8,635 nucleotides of DNA, taken from the NCBI GenBank assembly GCA_012841845.1, contig DUTZ01000304.1:1-8635 (forward strand), read 5' to 3'. The notes beneath the pieces are model-generated. The model worked only from the letters and a program-made list of their open reading frames with translations, was not told the origin of the DNA and did not search any database. Origin of the DNA: Actinomycetales bacterium (GTDB lineage Bacteria > Actinomycetota > Actinomycetes > Mycobacteriales > Mycobacteriaceae). The position numbers and the translations under genes are program-made. Shown here piece after piece: positions 5,995 to 8,635 of this stretch (positions within the stretch are counted from its first letter, which is position 1; each line of letters begins with the position of its first letter).

Positions 5995-6894
5995 TCACTC
6001 CTCCGTCTTCCCGGCGGTCGCGGACGAGGCGACGGCCCGGCTGTTGATCTCCCGCGCGGCGTCGAGGTAGGCCAGTGCCCCCCGCGACCCGGCGTCGTAC
6101 TGCAGGATCGTCATCCCGTAGCCGGGGGCCTCCGACACCTTGACGCTCCGGGGGATGACCGTCCGGAGCACGGTGTCCCCGAAGTGCTCGCGCACCTCGC
6201 CGGCCACCTGCTCCGCGAGCTTGGTCCGGCCGTCGTACATCGTGAGCATGATCGTCGAGATCTCGAGCTCCGGGTTGAGGTGCTGCTGCACCAGTTCCAC
6301 GTTGCGCAGCAACTGGCCCACGCCCTCGAGGGCGTAGTACTCGCACTGGATGGGGATGAGCACCTCCCGGGCCGCCACCATCGCGTTGACGGTGAGCAGT
6401 CCGAGCGACGGCGGGCAGTCGATGAAGACGTAGTCGATCCCCAGCGAGGCGAGATCCTCCGGCACCAGCACCTCCGCCAGGCGGCGCTCGCGGTGCTCCA
6501 GGCCGACCAGCTCGATCTCCGATCCGGCGAGGTCGATGGTCGCGGGGATGCAGAAGAGACGGTCCGCGTGGGGGCTCTGCTGCATGAGGTCGTCGACCGC
6601 CGTCTCCCACATGAGGAGCTCGTAGCTCGACGGGGTCCCCTCCCGGTGGTCCACGCCGAGCGCGGTGCTCGCGTTTCCCTGCGGGTCCATGTCGATCACG
6701 AGCACACCCAGACCCCCCAGCGCGAGCGCGGCGGCAAGATTGACCGTCGACGTCGTCTTACCGACGCCGCCCTTCTGGTTGGCGATCGTGATGATCCGCG
6801 TCCGATCCGGACGGGGGAGCAGGTGGCCGTCCCCGTGGAGAACCTCGTTCGCCTGTCGCGCGGCGGCGAAGATCGGGGTCTCGTCGTCGGTCAT
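5995..6894 (-). CDS. parA: Chromosome partitioning ATPase ParA
   Basis: A 299-residue Walker-type ATPase (ParA/Soj/MinD family). It binds DNA nonspecifically as an ATP dimer and moves ParB-parS complexes by ParB-triggered ATP hydrolysis. The deviant Walker A motif KGGVGKT is at residues 40-46 (signature Lys40, P-loop Lys45). DMDPQGN (67-73) is the A' motif, and [13 protein letters not shown] (156-167) is Walker B with Asp158. The C-terminal part contains [15 protein letters not shown], typical of chromosomal ParA. About 33 residues precede the first strand, a modest N-terminal extension. The ATG at 6894 has GAGAGG a few bases upstream. The 117-bp gap to rsmG carries a parS site at 6969-6984, so ParB binding could affect parAB transcription. 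The stop lies 2 nt before parB. Confidence 0.97.
   Translation of the reverse strand: MTDDETPIFAAARQANEVLHGDGHLLPRPDRTRIITIANQKGGVGKTTSTVNLAAALALGGLGVLVIDMDPQGNASTALGVDHREGTPSSYELLMWETAVDDLMQQSPHADRLFCIPATIDLAGSEIELVGLEHRERRLAEVLVPEDLASLGIDYVFIDCPPSLGLLTVNAMVAAREVLIPIQCEYYALEGVGQLLRNVELVQQHLNPELEISTIMLTMYDGRTKLAEQVAGEVREHFGDTVLRTVIPRSVKVSEAPGYGMTILQYDAGSRGALAYLDAAREINSRAVASSATAGKTEE
5997..6003 (-). promoter_or_regulatory. Ribosome binding site of parB, overlapping the parA stop
   Basis: On the minus strand, GGAGGAG overlaps the last codons of parA and the first base of its TGA, with the parB ATG just beyond. It fixes the parB start at 5992 and implies coupled translation. Confidence 0.7.
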
Positions 6895-6968
6895 CCGTCA
6901 CCTCTCGACTGCTGGACAGAGCTGCGCGCGGCCCGGGAGGACCCCGGGGTCGCCGGCGCGGTTGTCAG

Positions 6969-6984
6969 TGTTTCACGTGAAACC
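6969..6984. other. parS site 2, between rsmG and parA
   Basis: TGTTTCACGTGAAACC matches 15 of 16 bases of the parS consensus (last base differs), with the 14-bp core intact. It lies about 75 bp before the parA start, where bound ParB could also regulate parAB. Confidence 0.96.
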
Positions 6985-7011
6985 GACATCGTCGTCCCCG
7001 CTTCCGGGAGT

Positions 7012-7779
7012 TCACCGTCGACCGCGGCGCCGCGACCCCGTGCGCGAGCCGCGGCCTCCCATCCTATCCCCGGACCGCGCAGCGGTGAGAGTCGCGATCA
7101 CCAGTCGGGTCTCCTCGGCGTCCGGCGCCGTCACCACGTTGACGCGGGCGTCCGTAAAGCCGAGGCGGGCGAGCGCCGCGGAGTCCCGGGCCACCTCCTC
7201 CTCGGCGGAGATCCCCTTGAGCGCGACCATCCGACCGCCCTCCCGGAGCAGGGGAGCGGACCAGCCGGCGAGGCGCTCGAGCGGGGCGACGGCGCGGGAC
7301 GTCACGACGTCGGCACCGCCGACGTCCGCCCGCACCGCCTTCTCCTCCGCTCGGCCCCGGACCACCCGCACCCCGAGCCCGAGATCCGCGATCACCTCCT
7401 CGAGGAACGTCACCCGTCGCAGCAGCGGCTCGACGAGCGTCACGGTGAGGTCGGGTCGGGCGAGCGCCAGCGGGATGCCGGGCAGCCCCGCCCCGCTCCC
7501 GATGTCGACCACCGTCTCGCCATGACCTATCCCGGCCTGGGCGGCGGCGCAGTTGAGGACGTGGCGGTCCCACAGCCGCGGCCGCTCGCGGGGACCCATG
7601 AGCCCGCGTTCGAGACCCGCGCCGGCGAGCCACCCGACGTACCGCTTGGCGAGGCCGAGCCGCTCGCCGAACACCTCCCGAGCGCCGGCGGGGGGCGGTG
7701 GGACCTCGAGACCGGCCGCGTTGCCCCCGGCCGCTCCGCCGGCGTCACGTGTCGTTTCGGACCGTGGGTCCTCGGTCAT
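7012..7779 (-). CDS. rsmG: 16S rRNA (guanine527-N7)-methyltransferase RsmG
   Basis: A SAM-dependent methyltransferase (also called GidB) that modifies G527 in the 530 loop of 16S rRNA; loss of this enzyme gives low-level streptomycin resistance in many bacteria, including M. tuberculosis. The 255-residue protein has the family's RLWDRHVLN at 68-76 and the SAM-binding motif [10 protein letters not shown] at 92-101, then [15 protein letters not shown] and a [13 protein letters not shown] segment. Two parts exceed the usual core: an N-terminal Ala/Gly/Pro-rich stretch of about 33 residues and an Arg/Gly-rich tail after about residue 235, which may help RNA binding. The start at 7779 has GGAAAGGA about 10 nt upstream. 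A parS site and a strong hairpin separate it from jag, and a parS-bearing gap separates it from parA. Confidence 0.95.
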   Translation of the reverse strand: MTEDPRSETTRDAGGAAGGNAAGLEVPPPPAGAREVFGERLGLAKRYVGWLAGAGLERGLMGPRERPRLWDRHVLNCAAAQAGIGHGETVVDIGSGAGLPGIPLALARPDLTVTLVEPLLRRVTFLEEVIADLGLGVRVVRGRAEEKAVRADVGGADVVTSRAVAPLERLAGWSAPLLREGGRMVALKGISAEEEVARDSAALARLGFTDARVNVVTAPDAEETRLVIATLTAARSGDRMGGRGSRTGSRRRGRR

Positions 7780-7815
7780 GGCGATGCCGTCCTTTCCGGC
7801 GCCCGTCGGCCGCCA

Positions 7816-7831
7816 GGTTTCACGTGAAACA
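7816..7831. other. parS site 3, upstream of rsmG
   Basis: GGTTTCACGTGAAACA matches 15 of 16 bases of the parS consensus, with the first base deviating exactly as in site 1. It lies 36 bp before the rsmG start, between that start and the jag-side hairpin. Confidence 0.95.
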
Positions 7832-7873
7832 CTCCCCGAATCACACGCCTGTCATTCGTGGGCCCTGCACGCC

Positions 7874-7906
7874 GCAGGGGTGAGGGCGCATCGCCCTCAC
7901 CCCTGC
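7874..7906 (-). terminator. 15-bp perfect hairpin after jag
   Basis: Positions 7874-7888 pair without a mismatch with 7892-7906, leaving a three-base CAT loop. It lies 33 bp downstream of the jag stop and upstream of rsmG. No T-tract follows on either strand. Perfect GC-rich stems of this kind are typical of actinomycete terminators, so it probably ends or limits yidC-jag transcripts before rsmG. An mRNA-stability role is the alternative. Confidence 0.7.
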
Positions 7907-7938
7907 TCGCGTCCGTCCGGATCCGTCGGACCCGATCC

Positions 7939-8430
7939 TCAGTCCTCCGGCAGGACCACCACGCGGCGGTTCGGCTCCGCCCCGGTGGAATCCGACCGCA
8001 CGCCCTCGATCTCCGCGATCGCGTCGTGCACGATCTTCCGCTCGAACGGCGTCATCGGCTCCAGCTCCTCGGACTCGCCGGACTCGAGGACCCGCTGGGC
8101 GGCCACGCGGCCGGCGTCCGTGAGCGCCTCCCGCTTGGCGGCGCGCCACCCCGCGATGTCCAGCATCAGGCGGCTGCGGTCGCCGAGCTCCTGCTGCACC
8201 GCGAGGCGGGTGAGCTCCTGGATCGCGTCGAGCACCTCGCCGTCGGAACCCACGAGCTGATCGAGGTCGTCGCCGCCGTCGATACTCACGATCGCCCGGT
8301 CGCCCTCGACGTCCAGGTCGATGTCACCGTCGAAGTCCAGGATGTCCAGCAGCTGCTCGAGGTAGTCGCCGGCGACCTCGCCCTCCTCGACGAGTCGCTC
8401 CTCGGACACCTCGACGTTCCTTCTGGACAT
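7939..8430 (-). CDS. jag: KH-R3H RNA-binding protein Jag/KhpB
   Basis: A 163-residue protein of the Jag/KhpB/EloR group encoded beside yidC, as in most Gram-positive bacteria (Rv3920c in M. tuberculosis). It carries a KH domain at about residues 30-92, with the RNA-gripping GxxG loop as GSDG (61-64), and an R3H domain at about 128-160, with the Arg-x3-His signature as Arg131-Lys-Ile-Val-His135. The N-terminal Jag-N domain found in firmicute members is missing; here there is only an acidic helix of about 28 residues, as in other actinomycetes. Such proteins bind many transcripts and in streptococci affect cell elongation. The start at 8430 has GGAGG 7 nt upstream. Strong hairpins flank the gene on both sides, so its dosage may differ from that of yidC and rsmG. 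Confidence 0.93.
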   Translation of the reverse strand: MSRRNVEVSEERLVEEGEVAGDYLEQLLDILDFDGDIDLDVEGDRAIVSIDGGDDLDQLVGSDGEVLDAIQELTRLAVQQELGDRSRLMLDIAGWRAAKREALTDAGRVAAQRVLESGESEELEPMTPFERKIVHDAIAEIEGVRSDSTGAEPNRRVVVLPED

Positions 8431-8501
8431 GAACCCGCCTCCGTCGCTTCTGCCGATCGTCGCCTCCGCGGCGCCGATGTTCTCACACGAGTATGCGACA
8501 A

Positions 8502-8529
8502 GGTCCCCGGTGCCGGGGCACCGGGGACC
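8502..8529 (-). terminator. 13-bp perfect hairpin between yidC and jag
   Basis: GGTCCCCGGTGCC (8502-8514) pairs fully with 8517-8529, with a GG turn; in practice a four-base loop over 12 bp. It starts 34 nt downstream of the yidC stop on the minus strand and about 70 nt before jag. There is no T-tract. It is a likely terminator or attenuator inside the yidC-jag unit. Confidence 0.65.
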
Positions 8530-8563
8530 ACGTCGAGTGGACGACTGATCGTCCGGGCGGGCG

Positions 8564-8635
8564 CTACCGCTTCTTCTTCTTGCCCTTACCCTTGCCGCCG
8601 CCCTTCTTCTGGGCGGGCCGGCTGCGCTGGCGACC
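8564..8635 (-). CDS. yidC: C-terminal tail of membrane insertase YidC (5' truncated)
   Basis: Reading leftwards from the window edge, one frame gives 23 residues and a TAG stop (8564-8566). It begins Gly-Arg-Gln-Arg-Ser-Arg-Pro-Ala, followed by a Lys/Gly run ending KKKKR. A highly basic, positively charged end directly upstream of jag is the hallmark of YidC/OxaA insertases, whose cytosolic tail contacts the ribosome. The insertase core lies outside the window, so the call rests on the tail and the conserved yidC-jag-rsmG order. If the synteny holds, rnpA, rpmH and dnaA follow further right. Confidence 0.75.
   Translation of the reverse strand, partial: GRQRSRPAQKKGGGKGKGKKKKR

Noticed and set aside
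5993..6610. An N-terminal extension of the parB frame back into parA.
   Set aside because: It is an out-of-frame reading of parA; the KGGLGRGL motif begins right after ATG 5992, which has a strong ribosome site.
7744..7755. GTCACGTGTCGT near the rsmG start, resembling a parS half.
   Set aside because: It is asymmetric and lacks the flanking GTT/AAC bases; probably chance.
5947..7827. A 626-codon open frame on the + strand, antisense to parA and rsmG.
   Set aside because: It runs opposite two well-supported genes, has low-complexity Arg/His/Gly-rich content with no family motif, and is the usual product of few stops in high-GC DNA.
8470..8500. A CATACT -10-like hexamer before jag on the minus strand.
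   Set aside because: No matching -35 element lies at the right distance, because that place is taken by the hairpin; too weak to call a promoter.

Overview
This is a GC-rich chromosomal window, roughly 70% G+C or more by eye, from an actinomycete. It shows the conserved origin-side gene order known from Mycobacterium, Corynebacterium, Rhodococcus, Gordonia and Dietzia: murJ, sigM, trxB, trxA and cwlM facing an acetyltransferase-family gene, parB, parA, rsmG, jag and yidC. The order Mycobacteriales (Corynebacteriales) is the best reading. The missing anti-sigma gene after sigM sets it apart from M. tuberculosis, but I cannot name the genus from this sequence alone. No mobile elements, CRISPR arrays, tRNAs or rRNAs are visible, and no stretch over 300 bases lacks a gene.

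Left half, + strand (1-4225). The window opens inside the 3' end of a murJ/mviN-type gene: a membrane helix followed by an exported, discoidin-like domain. Next comes an ECF sigma factor (sigM-like). A short GC-rich hairpin follows, then a promoter-like element GGAAC-N18-GTT of the SigH/SigR class, placed where it would drive trxB and trxA. After these comes cwlM, which encodes two peptidoglycan-binding repeats and an amidase-like domain that has lost all four positions of the zinc/catalytic site.

Right half, - strand (8635-4194). The last 23 residues of YidC are followed by a strong hairpin, then jag (khpB, a KH-R3H RNA-binding protein), a second strong hairpin, rsmG, and the tightly packed parA-parB-acetyltransferase unit. 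parA and parB are 2 nt apart, and parB overlaps the acetyltransferase gene by ATGA. The acetyltransferase gene runs convergently 32 bp into the end of cwlM. Three near-consensus parS sites lie at 5741-5756 (inside parB), 6969-6984 (parA-rsmG gap) and 7816-7831 (upstream of rsmG). This makes the segment a ParB loading zone next to the replication origin, which by synteny should lie beyond yidC to the right.

Functional picture. The window joins cell-wall precursor export and its control (MurJ tail, CwlM), thiol redox defence (TrxB/TrxA under a disulfide-stress-type promoter), chromosome segregation (ParA/ParB/parS), ribosome maturation (RsmG), and membrane protein insertion with RNA binding (YidC/Jag). 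It is mainly a conserved housekeeping region, and I do not see a wholly new system. The points most worth checking are a parS site written into the parB reading frame, the missing anti-sigma gene, the pseudo-amidase residues of CwlM, the WCRPC thioredoxin active site, and the hairpins that divide the operons.
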